This document shows positions 24,038 to 34,908 of a stretch of 64,000 bases of DNA, piece after piece. The notes under the pieces were generated by a model. It had not been told where the DNA came from. It searched no databases and saw only the letters and a list, made by a program, of their open reading frames with translations. The DNA is from Welwitschia mirabilis (lineage: Eukaryota > Gnetophyta > Gnetopsida > Welwitschiales). The stretch spans positions 114,057,119-114,121,118 of the forward strand of contig JBOZIK010000001.1 in the NCBI GenBank assembly GCA_051453625.1. The letters run 5' to 3'. The first letter of the stretch is position 1, and every line of letters begins with the position of its first letter. The position numbers were made by a program, and so were the translations under genes.

Positions 24038-25492
24038 TGAGGATCACTAAACTTAGAGGAAAGGGGTGAATGATTTCCATCAAATAAAAATTAAAGTAAT
24101 AACAAAATAAAAATTTACAATAAAGACACCTTACTTGATAATGTGTTTTCTCAACCTGGATACGTCCACATACAGAGGGTAGCTTTTACTCACACTTTTA
24201 AATATTCTTAACCTATAAGAAAATAGTGGTTTTCTAGCATATCACTAACCTTATAGCAAATGAGAGTCTTCTCATAGGGCATCACTCTCCCCCTCTCAAG
24301 GGAATAGTGGTTTTCATAGGTGTACCATGAACCTTTACAATAGTAAGAGTCTTCTTACAAAGTATATCTCTCTCTCTCTCTAATAAAAAAGGAATAGTTT
24401 TCTAGCTTACCAATATTATTACATCAAACAAGTGCCTAATAGCATAATCTAAAATACACACTCCTACAATGGTTGCCTTATAAAGCATTTAATATTCAAG
24501 AACGGACATACAACTATATTCAATAATAAGATAATCCATAATATAAATAAAAAGTTTAAAATAACAATAAGACTAAATATGTTTCTTTGATGAATATTTA
24601 AGCTATTTTATGTTATTATTGTAGCTATGAGTATGAATGAAGGTAACAATAATGTAGATTCAAGATTAAAAGATGAAAGTAATATAAGCTCTTTACTAAT
24701 GATTCTTTGATTCTTTATGAGAAGTTCCTTTTTATTATGCATTTGTTATTCTATATTTTATTTGATCAATGAAGTAATAAAAGTTATTCTTCTTTTTTTT
24801 GTAACATTAATGCTATAAGAGGTTGAGGAGGATCTAGTTGTTTGAGCTTAAAAGTTGGCTATTTAACCTTGTACCCATCACACAGTGGATAAAAAATGTT
24901 TAGGCATTGAGTGCATAACTTTAGTTTTAATCAATGTGAACTTTGGTCTGAGATATCTTCACTTTTATGGACATCTACTAATATTCAAATGTCTTCACCT
25001 TGTATACATCTTCAATCGACTTATCTAAATTTTAATGAATTTTTCTTTTTAGTATCTTTAGGTCTTTGTTACTATGAATCTGTAATGGATAAGTTCATAG
25101 CTCACTTAGAATGTAAGATATTATTTAAAAATAAAATTAACTTTGTTACCTATTTTGGCTTAATATAGACATCATCAAACATATAAACGTCTTCATCTAC
25201 GTTAGATTCAAGTTTCATCTCAATAATCTTGAAGCCTATGACTTAATTTTTAGTACATCTGAGACATCTTCAATTTCCTAGATGTCTTCACTCAAGATGT
25301 ATTTAATTTTTCATATGTCTTCAAACAGCTGATCTTGCAATTTTAGCATTTAATACTTTTTGTAATATGTTGTCTCTAAAGATTCATCATAATATAGTTT
25401 CTATCAAGGTATGATGTTCTTATAATGACCTGACTACATAGTGACACAAAAATATTTGACAAGTGGAATCATCAAAACCAGATTTACTAACA
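24038..25492 (-). repeat. CopM2 5' LTR (LTR D)
   Basis: The minus-strand start TGTTAGTAAATCTGGTTT at 25492 keeps the TG end; the other end is at 24038 next to the PBS. Length is 1455 bp. A short TC run lies at 24366-24381. AGAYRTCT-type motifs cluster at 24950-25325. The frame at 24911-25168 is a chance frame. Confidence 0.88.
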
Positions 25493-25497
25493 AATAC
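25493..25497. repeat. right target-site duplication of CopM2 (aatac)
   Basis: Identical to 15198-15202. Confidence 0.88.
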
Positions 25498-25990
25498 TTA
25501 TTAAGTAAAAGATTAAAATGATAAATTGTGGCCTCTTTATTGAATAAAAAGGTTAAAAACCTTATTTTGGCATGCATTTTTATTTTGTAATATAGTTATT
25601 GAAAGATGCATAAAATAATGAAAGTAGACATCTATCTATTAAATACATCTTTTGATAATGAGTTGTATGAGTTATATACATCTTATAAAGATATCTTTTA
25701 ATGAAAAAACAAAAAAAAAAGGAAACCTCCTAAGACATTTAACATATAAAGACATTTTCTGATTAGACATCTACAAACTAAATATCTCTCCATGATAGAT
25801 GTCTTCCACTTAAAGACTTCTTTTCTCAAAAATGAAAAACTTTAATATTTTATACATCTAACATCATAATTAAAATATCATAGCAAATAGGTAAAGTAAC
25901 ATGTACATAATTTACTAAATTATAGTTTAGATATTATCTCAACTCATAAAATATTATAGTATGTAGTGGACATTTTGAGAGTGATTACCT
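25498..25990 (-). other. CopM1 post-pol spacer
   Basis: Non-coding stretch after RNase H, continuous with 15202 once CopM2 is removed. It aligns with 27520-28030 and 21540-22060 and carries AGAYRTCT motifs at 25650-25830. Confidence 0.6.
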
Positions 25991-25996
25991 GATGAC

Positions 25997-27223
25997 TTAC
26001 TTCATTAGGCAAGGCCCAAACCCTAAGTTTCTACATAATTTAACAAACGTGTTACCACTTAATGGCTTAGTAAAGATATCAATTAGTTGATCATTAATAT
26101 TAATGTATTCTAGCATGATATTCTTGATTTGTACATGCTCTCTAACAAAATGATGTCTGATATTGATGTGTTTGATTCTTAAATGTTGAACTAGATTCTT
26201 CAAGATGTTGGTAGCACTTTTATTATTGTAAAAGATGGGAATGCTTTCCATAGATAGTTCAAAATATCTTAAGATCTACTTCATCTAAAGTAACTAATCA
26301 TAGCAACTTTCAGTAATGATGTATTTAGCCTTGGAAGTTAAAAGAGCAGCAGAGTTTTGCTCTTTACTGCTCTAAGACATTAAACATTGCCCAAGCAAGA
26401 AGCAATTTCCATTAGTACTCCTTCTATCATCCTTCTATCCTATCAATTTGCATTACAATATCTAGCTAGATCAAGTAGAAGTCCTTTAAATACTAAAGGT
26501 CCTAATTAGTATCTTTAAATAATAAAGTCCCTAATTAGTAGTATCTTATATAGTAAAAATATTCTTTTATATCCTATAAGATGCGATTCTCTAGGATTGC
26601 TTTAATAATGAGTAAAATTCCTCTGCTCAAAAAGATATTAGAATTATTAGTAGTAACATGTAGTAAAGTATCAATCATACCTATGTACAACTCTAAACTT
26701 CTTACCATGCTTATGTTTATCTCATTTCATGCTTTAATTCATTAAGATTATAATCTTGTAGGTCATATTTGACTAGAAAATTTTTAATATATTTAGTTTG
26801 AGAAATGAATTTACCTTGTTTATGTTACATTACTTGAAGTCCTAATAAGTTTTTCATTTCTTCCATAAGTCTTATTTCAAACTCATCCTACGTAATCTTA
26901 GCAAATGTCTTACATAATAACTTATTGGTAGAATGAAAAATAATGTCATCCATATATATTTATATAATAGTAATAGTAAAATATTTACCTACGTTTTAAT
27001 GAATATTGTAACATTAGTTGTACCTCTTTTAAATTTCTTTTCTATTAAATAGTTTACGAGTTTCTTGGACCAAGCTCTGGGTGCTTTCTTAAGACCATAA
27101 AGAGCCTTTTTTAGTTTGTAAATATAGTATATTTTATGAGAGTTGGTAAACCCTTTAGGTTACTCAATATATACTTCCTCTTAAATCAATAGCTATTTAG
27201 AAAGGTACTTTTGACAAGGCTAA
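25997..27223 (-). pseudogene. CopM1 RT and RNase H, second (downstream) copy
   Basis: RNase H is the longest clean frame here (26251-25997): IPIFYNNKSATNI, IRHHFVREHV and DIFTKPLS, the last part of a copia RNase H, ending KLCRNLGFG. Upstream (26830-27223) lies RT with LKKALYGLKKAPRAW and IYMDDIIF. This block duplicates 28031-29280. 26840-27223 is about 98% identical to 28880-29280 (about 10 differences), while 25997-26830 is only about 80-85% identical to its partner. The upstream end is an exactly 100-N gap. RT would copy the RNA genome and RNase H would remove it. Confidence 0.78.
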
Positions 27224-27323
27224 NNNNNNNNNNNNNNNNNNNNNNNNNNNNNNNNNNNNNNNNNNNNNNNNNNNNNNNNNNNNNNNNNNNNNNNNNNNNN
27301 NNNNNNNNNNNNNNNNNNNNNNN
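27224..27323. other. assembly gap (100 N, default size)
   Basis: Exactly 100 N, at the junction of the duplicated RT/RNase H blocks. The left flank stops within RT; the right flank starts in the post-pol spacer. Confidence 0.95.
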
Positions 27324-28030
27324 TTCAAGTAATTCAATATTTTCCAAATATTTCATTAAACATAAACCTCTAAATTTTATAAGAAAAGCAAAAATGTGGA
27401 CATGACAAAGTGCCTCTACCTCTGACTCCTCAGAATCAGAGCACCCATTGTACTAGTTGTACAGACTTATTTCAAATCCAAGACATCTATGATAAGAAAT
27501 CTAAGAAAAATTAGGCTAAAAAGGAGCTTTAACAGTGACATCTACTGAGTCAATGATTAAAAATAATAGATGGTGATCCTTTTTTAATTAAAAATGGTCA
27601 AAAACCTCATTTTTGGTGCACATTTTGTTCTTGGTATAGTTCTTAAAATATGTCTATCAATTGAAAGATGTTTAGAATGATGAAAGTAGATGTCTATCTC
27701 TTTAAAAGACATCTTCTTCTATTAATAGATTTTATGAGTCATCTACATATGATAAAGATGTCTATCAATCCAAAGACATATATTTTGAAAAATAAAGAAA
27801 ATGTACCTAACCTTCAAAGATTTCTGCTAACTAGTTGCCTACAAAACTGAAGACATCTCTATGATAGATATCTTCCATTGAAAGATGTCTTTCTTGAAAG
27901 ATAAAAAGTCTTTAAAATTTTCTATATTTAACATTATGATTAAAGTATCATAATAAAAGATAAAATGACATGCACATAATTTACTAGGTTAAGGTCTAAT
28001 TATAATCTCAACTCATGGAATATTATAATG
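27324..28030 (-). other. CopM1 post-pol spacer, upstream copy
   Basis: Aligns with 25498-25990 and 21440-22060. No coding signal apart from chance frames. A dense set of AGATGTCT/AGACATCT motifs runs from 27480 to 27900. Confidence 0.6.
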
Positions 28031-29560
28031 TGGAGTTGAGATTTTTAGAGTGATTACCTAATGACTTACCTAATTGGATAATGCCCAATCTCCAAGTGTC
28101 TACACAATTTAACAAACCTATTACTAGTTAGTAATTTAGTAATGATATCAATGCGTTGATCATTAGTATTAATGTATTCTCACATGATATCCTTATATTG
28201 TACATGTTCTTTGAGAAAATGATTCCTAATCTACATATATTTGGTTCTTGAATGTTGAATTAGATTCTTTGAGATGTTGATAGCACTTTTATTATCACAA
28301 AAGATGGAAATTATTTTCATGGATATTCCAAAATCTTTTAAAGTTTGTCTCATCCAAAGTAGCTAAGTACAACAACTTTTAGTAGTAATGTATTCAACCT
28401 TAACAGTTGAGGGAGTAGTTGAGTTGTGCTTTTTGTTTCTCCAAGATACCAACATTGCTCAAGCAGGAAGTAAGTTTCACTTGTGCTTCTTCGATTATCC
28501 TTGCATCCAACCTAATCTACATCACTATACCTAACTAGATCAATGTAAGAGTCCTTTGAATACTAAAGACCCTAATTAGTAGTATCTTTTAAATAGTAAA
28601 AAATTCTTTTAGCTGTTATAAGATGTGATTCTCTAGGATCACTTTAATAATGAGCACAAATTTCTATACTTAAAATTATACCAAGTCTACTAATAGTAAG
28701 ATATAATAAACTATCAATCATACCTCTATACGGTTTGGTCAATCTTCTTACCATGCTCATCTTTGTCTATTTTTATGCTTTAGCCCATTAGGATATCTTT
28801 GGCCTTATAATCCTATAGGCCATATTTAACTAGTAAACTTTTAAGATATTTAGTTTGAGAAATAAATTTACCTTATTTATGTTACATCACTTGAAGTCCT
28901 AATAAGTTTCTCATTTCTTCCATAAGTCTTATTTCAAACTCATCCTACATAATCTTAGCAAATGTCTTACATAATAACTTATTGGTAGAACGAAAAATAA
29001 TGTCATCCATATATATTTATATAATAGTAATAGTAAAATATTTACCTACTTTTTAATGAATATTGTAACATTAGTTGTACCTCTTTAAAATTTCTTTTCT
29101 ATTAGATAGTTTACGAGTTTCTTGGACCAAGCTCTGGGTGCTTTCTTAAGATCATAAAGAGCCTTTTTTAGTTTGTAAATATAGTATATTTTATGAGAGT
29201 TGATAAACCCTTTAGGTTACTCAATATATACTTCCTCTTAAATCAATAGCTATTTAGAAAGGTACTTTTGACAAGGCTAAAAGCATTCTTATAGACTCCA
29301 TATGAGATACTGATGCAAAGGTTTATTTAAAGTTTATGCCTTCTTGTTGGTTATACCCTTTAGCTCCTAATCTTGCTTTGTTTCTCATAAAATTAGTATT
29401 TTTATTTTTTTATTTTTAAAGGACTATTTTATGCTAATAATATATTTATTAGATGGCCTTGAAGTAAGTTTTTAAACATTACACATTTAAATTAATTAAG
29501 TTTGTCTTATATTACTAGCATTAAATGTTCATCACTTTCTACTTCATTGAAAGTTTTGGA
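28031..29560 (-). pseudogene. CopM1 reverse transcriptase and RNase H, upstream copy
   Basis: On the minus strand, 29200-28880 encodes LKKALYDLKKAPRAW, then IYMDDIIFRSTNKLLCKTFA and NLLGLQV, the copia RT fingers/palm blocks including the YxDD catalytic motif (YMDD). RNase H relics follow at 28290-28040 and match 26251-25997. The stretch 29300-29560 is the RT N-terminal side and is heavily decayed. Stops occur between blocks. This copy is contiguous with the integrase upstream, so it is the original pol. Confidence 0.8.
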
Positions 29561-30700
29561 TTCTACTCAAGAGATATATGCTTCAAATCCATAGAATTCC
29601 TTAGTATGGCTTCTAGTTTGAAAATTACTATATGGACTATGTATAATGTTAGTTATAGAATAACTTTTCTTTAGTCTAATCATGTTAAAAGAAGTTTTCT
29701 TATCTATGTCTTCTTTATTCTCCTTTTTACTATTTAATTTTGCTTGAGGTTTATAAGATGATTGTTTAAGATGTATGGGAATATAGTCATTCTTCACATG
29801 AATGGAATTTGAATCAACATCATCTATTTTATCATTTATAGTTTTTTCCACTACATGAGTTCTATTTCTAAACACTTAATCTGCTTTACTATCTATAGAA
29901 TAACCTAGAAAAATATCATCATCAGCTTTGGAATTAACTATTCTTATTGTATTCTTCTTATTTAAGATAAAACATCTTGAGTCAAAAAAATGAAAATAAC
30001 TTACTAAGGGTTTCTTATCAGAACATAATTTAGATAAGGTTTTGGAAGTGAAGCATCTTAATAGAACTCAATTGAAAATGTAACATGTAGTATTAATGGT
30101 ATTTATTAAAAAATGATACAAAACCTCCTTATCATGCATCATCACTTTTTTTATTTTATTTAAAACCCTATTCTTTCTTTTAGCAACTCTATTTGTTGTG
30201 ATTTCTTAGTGTATAGAATTGATGAAGAATACCAAATTATTTAAAAAAATTTTAAACCTTTTATCTTTAAATTTGGTATCATTATTACTTCTTATCATTT
30301 TGATCTTATAGCCTTTTAGTTCTGTAACCTAATACACAACTTAGAGAAAATGTTAAATGCCTCATCCTTGTATGTAAGGAAGGCTACCTATGTAAAATAA
30401 GAGTAATCATTAATAATATTTAGATAATATGTTTTTTCTTATCAAGGCTTTTTGCGGAAGGTGAATCAATGATATTAAGGTAAAAGATCTTAGAGATGTT
30501 TAGTTGTGATAGTATTTTCTTATCAAACTTAACTTGTTTGTTTTCATTTCTAGCATTCCTCATAAATCTGATCAATTAATCTTTATAACTTAGGAATTTC
30601 TCTTATCATATCTATTAAGAATAAGTATTTTAGCAAGTCTTTGTTTACATGCCTAAGCTTCCTATACCACAGCTTCATTTCACCTATAGTGCTTAATAGA
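29560..30700 (-). pseudogene. CopM1 integrase remnant
   Basis: At 30700-30620 the frame reads MKLWYRKLRHVNKDLL, the GAG-pre-integrase block (usually 'WH.RLGH.N...L'). Relics of the catalytic core run through 30550-30050. The C-terminal part is a clean frame at 29875-29567, starting VFRNRTHVVEKT, which is the copia 'YRVFN.RT..VEES..V.F.E' block, with a Lys-rich tail. Integrase before RT marks the element as copia. It would insert the cDNA. Non-functional: frames shift several times. Confidence 0.75.
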
Positions 30701-31130
30701 CACTTGGTTCTCTTGTTAGAAATATCTTATAAAGTAATGATATAGATATTAGATTTTATAACTCTAGCAAATAATACTTTGTTTGAGTTATATTATTTGA
30801 TAACACAATCATCTTTAGTAAAGGTAATAAAAAACTTTGCATCACATAAGTGACTAACACTCAAAAGTTTATGTTTCAATTATTTTACAAATAAAACAAA
30901 TTTTACCTTAGGTAGGTTACTTTCTCTAATGTTTTTAATACCTCTAATAGGTTCCTCTATATTATTGTAAAAAGTTATTACTTCTTTGTCTTGCTCTACT
31001 AAGGTGATAAAGTTTGATTTATCTTTAGCTGTGTACCTTGAACCCTCACTATCAACATACCATGCATGCTTCTTTACTTCTTGTATTACAATCTAAGCTA
31101 AGAGAGGTAGTTTTGATTTTGGAATCCATA
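30700..31130 (-). pseudogene. CopM1 protease remnant
   Basis: The minus strand at about 31065-31030 reads WYVDSEGSRYTAKDKS, the copia protease active-site block 'W.(L/V)DSG.S.HM(T)GDKS' with DSG changed to DSE by a G-to-A change. It is followed by FITLVEQDKE and GIKNIRESNLP, the flap side, then LKHKLLSVSHLCD, the 'L.HNLLS(I/V)SQLCD' block. The catalytic glycine loss alone would kill it. Confidence 0.8.
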
Positions 31131-32854
31131 TTTTCATTAGTTTATTCTACACAATATGTTACATTATACTTCTTAGCATTTTAGCCCTATTGGTGTAATA
31201 TCTAGCATTGAATTCAATTAAATAATTAAATTAATATTGATTTCATTTATAATAATAATAGTAGATGATATTATTGGTATAAACTATATGTTCATATCTC
31301 AACTTGTACTTCCATCTGTTGAACAAGAAAGGTAAAGTACTAGTGGATGCTTGATTGTGATCTAAACCACTTTTATCATTTGGACTTCTATATTGTCTAA
31401 GCATAAAATCTCATTTTCTTAGGTAAAATTTTTATTAATTCTTTTCAAATCAATAAGTTCATGTATAACATGACTTAATTTATAAATTAGTTTACTAAAT
31501 ATAGTTTTAATAGCTCAGTTTATTAATGATAATCTATTATAAGAACCTATTTCTTATTTATATGCTAATTCATAAAAATAAAGTTTTTTTTCCATTTTAG
31601 AACATACCTTTTACAACTTAATGAACTCTTTAGAAACTAAATCATATTTGTCTTGATTTTTCACACATCTTTTACCTTTAATATTTAATTTAAATTCTTC
31701 TTTTCTTTCTTTATTATCCTTTTAGATATGCACAATGGTCATGTAAGATAGATGATCTATTTCATCATCAGATATTTCTACTTTAATTACATCCTCATTG
31801 TCATTCCATCTTCTGAAGAAAGGTCTCTTCTTGTTGGGTTCTTTCTTTAGTTATTTTTTTAATAATCTATTAGAGCTATGACATTCTAAGGATATGTGTT
31901 CTCATCCTTTATAAATCCAACATTCTAACTTAAAAATATAAAACTTGGAAGAAAGTGAGAAGCCACTATAATTTTTACCTTTAGACTTATTTTTATCTTC
32001 AAAACTATATGTTTTTTAATAGTTCTCTTTTCCTATTATTCTTTCATAAAAATAAGTCTTTTGACACATATTTTAATGAGAGCAAGCTCTTCTTCCACAT
32101 CATCTTTAGAGTCATCTCAATTTGATCCTTCTTTTATTTTTTCTTTGGAAGCTTCTTTCATATTTTCACAATTTTTAAGAGTGATAGATTTCTCTTTTAG
32201 AGCACCATCTTGAATAATATCCATCTCATAAGCTATTAGAGCACTTTGTAATTCTTTAACCTTTATTAAGTTAAAGTTTCTTAATTCTTCCATGGCCATT
32301 GTTTTAGATCTATATTCTAGAGTTAAAGATCTAATAATCTTTTGGATTATCTTGGCCTCTAGAATATTTTTAGTAATGTCACATATGACATTTACTATGT
32401 TAGATACTCTTATGAATTATTTATGTACTCGTTGTCCATTGTTCATCTTTAAATTTTCAAACTAATCAGTTCAAACAAGAAGCTTTGATTACTTAATGAT
32501 AGAGATTCTTTTATTAGGTCTCCACTAAAACATTTCATATTTCTTATGAAATTTTTTATTTTGCTATTTTGTTGAATTCCTCCATTGTAAGGGCTAAGTA
32601 GAGAGCATTATTTTCTTTTGAGTCATATATGAAGGCTATTTTTTCTTTATCTTCTTAGTTCCTTCTAGGTTTGATTTGTGTAATGGAGTTTCCTATAGCA
32701 TCTATTATAGTTTCTATAGGTTTTGAATATTTATATTCAATTCTTTACCAAATCTAAAAGTTATAAGACTACAAGTATACATCATCCTCATCTTCCAATA
32801 GTCATAGTTAGTTCCATTGAAAAGTGGAGGTCTAATGGATGGTATCCCTTCCAT
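31130..32854 (-). pseudogene. CopM1 gag remnant
   Basis: The start is at 32854 on the minus strand. It opens with RPPLFNGTNYDYWK, the standard copia Gag start. The core around 32650-32450 shows EFNKIA-type and FEN-type blocks. 32299-32117 is a clean frame, with LRNFNLIKVKELQSALIAYE, equivalent to 'L....EL.S.L..YE' before the zinc knuckle. The knuckle near 31920-31880 is decayed. The part to 31300 is the coiled-coil and linker region. It precedes protease and follows the PBS at 32894-32904. It is homologous to CopM2 gag throughout. Confidence 0.8.
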
Positions 32855-32893
32855 AGTTCACTCAAGGATGTTACTCCTTTTTATAAGTACCTA

Positions 32894-32904
32894 CTTCGAT
32901 GCCA
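32894..32904 (-). other. CopM1 primer-binding site
   Basis: The minus strand reads TGGCATCGAAG, two to three changes from TGGTATCAGAG (initiator Met tRNA), adjacent to the LTR end at 32907. Confidence 0.7.
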
Positions 32905-32906
32905 CT

Positions 32907-33458
32907 TAAGGATTGTTAAACTCAAATAAAAGGGATGAATGAGGTCTACCAAATAAAAACTTTCTTAAAAATAAATTAAATTTTACACAATAAATAACTT
33001 ACTAGATAAATATGGTTTCCTAACATGGGTATATCTATATACAGAGGGTAGTTTTCTCTCATAGTTTTAGATATCCTTAACCTATAAAATAGTGGGTTTT
33101 AAGCACTACCAACCTTACATGTAAATAAGATTTTCCTTATAAGACATCACTCTCTTTTCCTTAGTGATTTATAATAAATCAAAATAGAAATGTACTCATA
33201 AGCACTTATAGAATACACTCATATAATTATTGCCTTATAATTTGAAAGCCCTACTAAGGAACCCTAACAAGGAAAATGAGAAATAAACTACAAGAATTAT
33301 ATTTAAAAAATCTAATAATACTTATAGTTTAACTACCCATAAATAATAATAATAAAAGATACAACAAGCCTAAAAAGATGTCACATTAATGAAACGCTTG
33401 AGTTCTTACTTGTTATTATCACCCACAAGTATTTAAGATAAGAGTAATTATGTAAGAG
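32907..33458 (-). repeat. CopM1 5' LTR, piece 1
   Basis: Aligns with 10409-11000 of LTR A, ending at the E2 insertion. It continues at 48690. Confidence 0.8.
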
Positions 33459-34894
33459 TGTTAAACTATGAATCACATAATGAATTTTTATTTCTTCTAA
33501 TAAATATTTAATCTTTAGTATCTGAAAATCTTTAATAAATCACATACAAAATGCACTAATATGTGGGAGTCAACCCATTTGTCATACTCTAGAGAGGAAT
33601 TATAAAAGAGGAAGCTAAAAGATTACTGCAAATGATTTCTATCTAAATTTCAAAATGATAAATTGATTAAGATGTAATAACATAATAAATTTAATATGCA
33701 AGAATGGATGCAACCTAAATACATATTCTAACAAAGTATATCAACTTGTATCATCCAAGTTGGCCCTTATGATCTATATAAACAATTAGTACCTATCACT
33801 GTAATGTAACCAATATAAACCATAAGACAGATAATAAGAATATATAAAAAAAATCAACAAATAATTCATTAATTAAAATGTTTACATCTAGTTACAAAGT
33901 AACAGCTCCTTAGTGAAGGAGACATAATCCAACATCAAGCAACACCCTTCTCTGCAATGGTTATAAAGTAAGAACTCCTCAATGAAGGATAAATAGCCTA
34001 ACACCAAGTGACATATTTTTTTATAATTAGTAAATGGATTCTTTGCTCAATTTCTCTTAAATTTATCACAATAACAATTTACACAACCAAGATGAGTAAA
34101 TGAGGAATCTAAATGAAGTATTTATAGGTTTTAAAATGATTACTAGGATCATCAATAATCATAACTGAATAAGAACAATAATAATAATGATTACACAATT
34201 AGAGAAGTTCATTTTGTATTCATCATGGCTGTCATCCTTTTGAGTGTCATCTATTGATCTTTCATCTTTCATGACTTCTTATCTTCCATGAGCCTTCTTG
34301 ATGACTATTGACTTTTTAACTTCCATGACCATTGATCTTTTATCTTGCATAATCATTAGTCTTTTATCTTCTCACATTTTTTTTCTAACTAATCTCATAA
34401 GTGAAAAGCAATTAATTTTTCAAGCAAGTGTAGGAATATAAGGTTTTTACTATGTTTTCTTAGGAGATCAGTGGCATCAATAGTATTGGTAGAATTTGTG
34501 CTTTTTTATTAGATTTTCTTAATATCTTTGCATGTTCTTTAAAAGATAGCTATATACTCATTAATGTTAATGTGAAACTCATAATCTCATTGGTATAACA
34601 TATTATTAGCATAACATATTCTTGATTATGTGTAATGTCTTCTTAATGTAACATATTCTTTGCATAATGTCTTTTTGGCATAACATCTTCTTGATGTCTT
34701 TTGGTATAATGTCTTTTTCCACATGTGTTTCTCAAAATGCTTTATAATTACTCCATTTTAATCCAAATTATTACGAATTCTTTTATTTTGGTATTTAACA
34801 TTTAAAGTGATTAATATATGTATTAAACCTATAAAAAGGACCTGAAAACACACTCCCAATATGATGTTAAATATGAGCAGTTAGACTCATAACA
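33459..34894 (-). repeat. E2 3' LTR
   Basis: Aligns with 46563-48689. Minus-strand U3 runs from 34894 to the TATA box at 34119-34126. U3 contains a degenerate tandem array of a unit like cataacatcttcttgg at about 34600-34720. No gene. Confidence 0.82.
34119..34126 (-). promoter_or_regulatory. TATA box of E2 3' LTR
   Basis: The minus strand reads CCTATAAATACTT, conserved at the same place in the other LTR (47232-47239, CCTATAAATATCC). Conservation and position between U3 and R support a core promoter. Confidence 0.6.
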
Positions 34895-34908
34895 TAGTCC
34901 TCCGTTGA
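34895..34908 (-). other. E2 polypurine tract
   Basis: The minus strand reads CAACGGAGGACTA directly before the LTR start TGTTATGAGTC. Confidence 0.55.

Larger units (their letters stand above)
15203..25492 (-). mobile_element. CopM2: second copy of the CopM copia family, inserted in CopM1
   Basis: The 3' LTR is LTR B (15203-16633) and the 5' LTR is LTR D (24038-25492), flanked by an exact 5-bp TSD aatac. It has a PBS at 24024-24036, gag at 22200-23987 and the third-ORF region at 18858-21380. Most of pol is missing: gag/protease relics join directly to the tail of RNase H near 22100-22200. The third-ORF tail plus a piece of LTR is duplicated across a 100-N gap at 18407-18506. The LTR pair is about three-quarters identical by eye, so it is old, though younger than its host CopM1. 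Confidence 0.85.
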
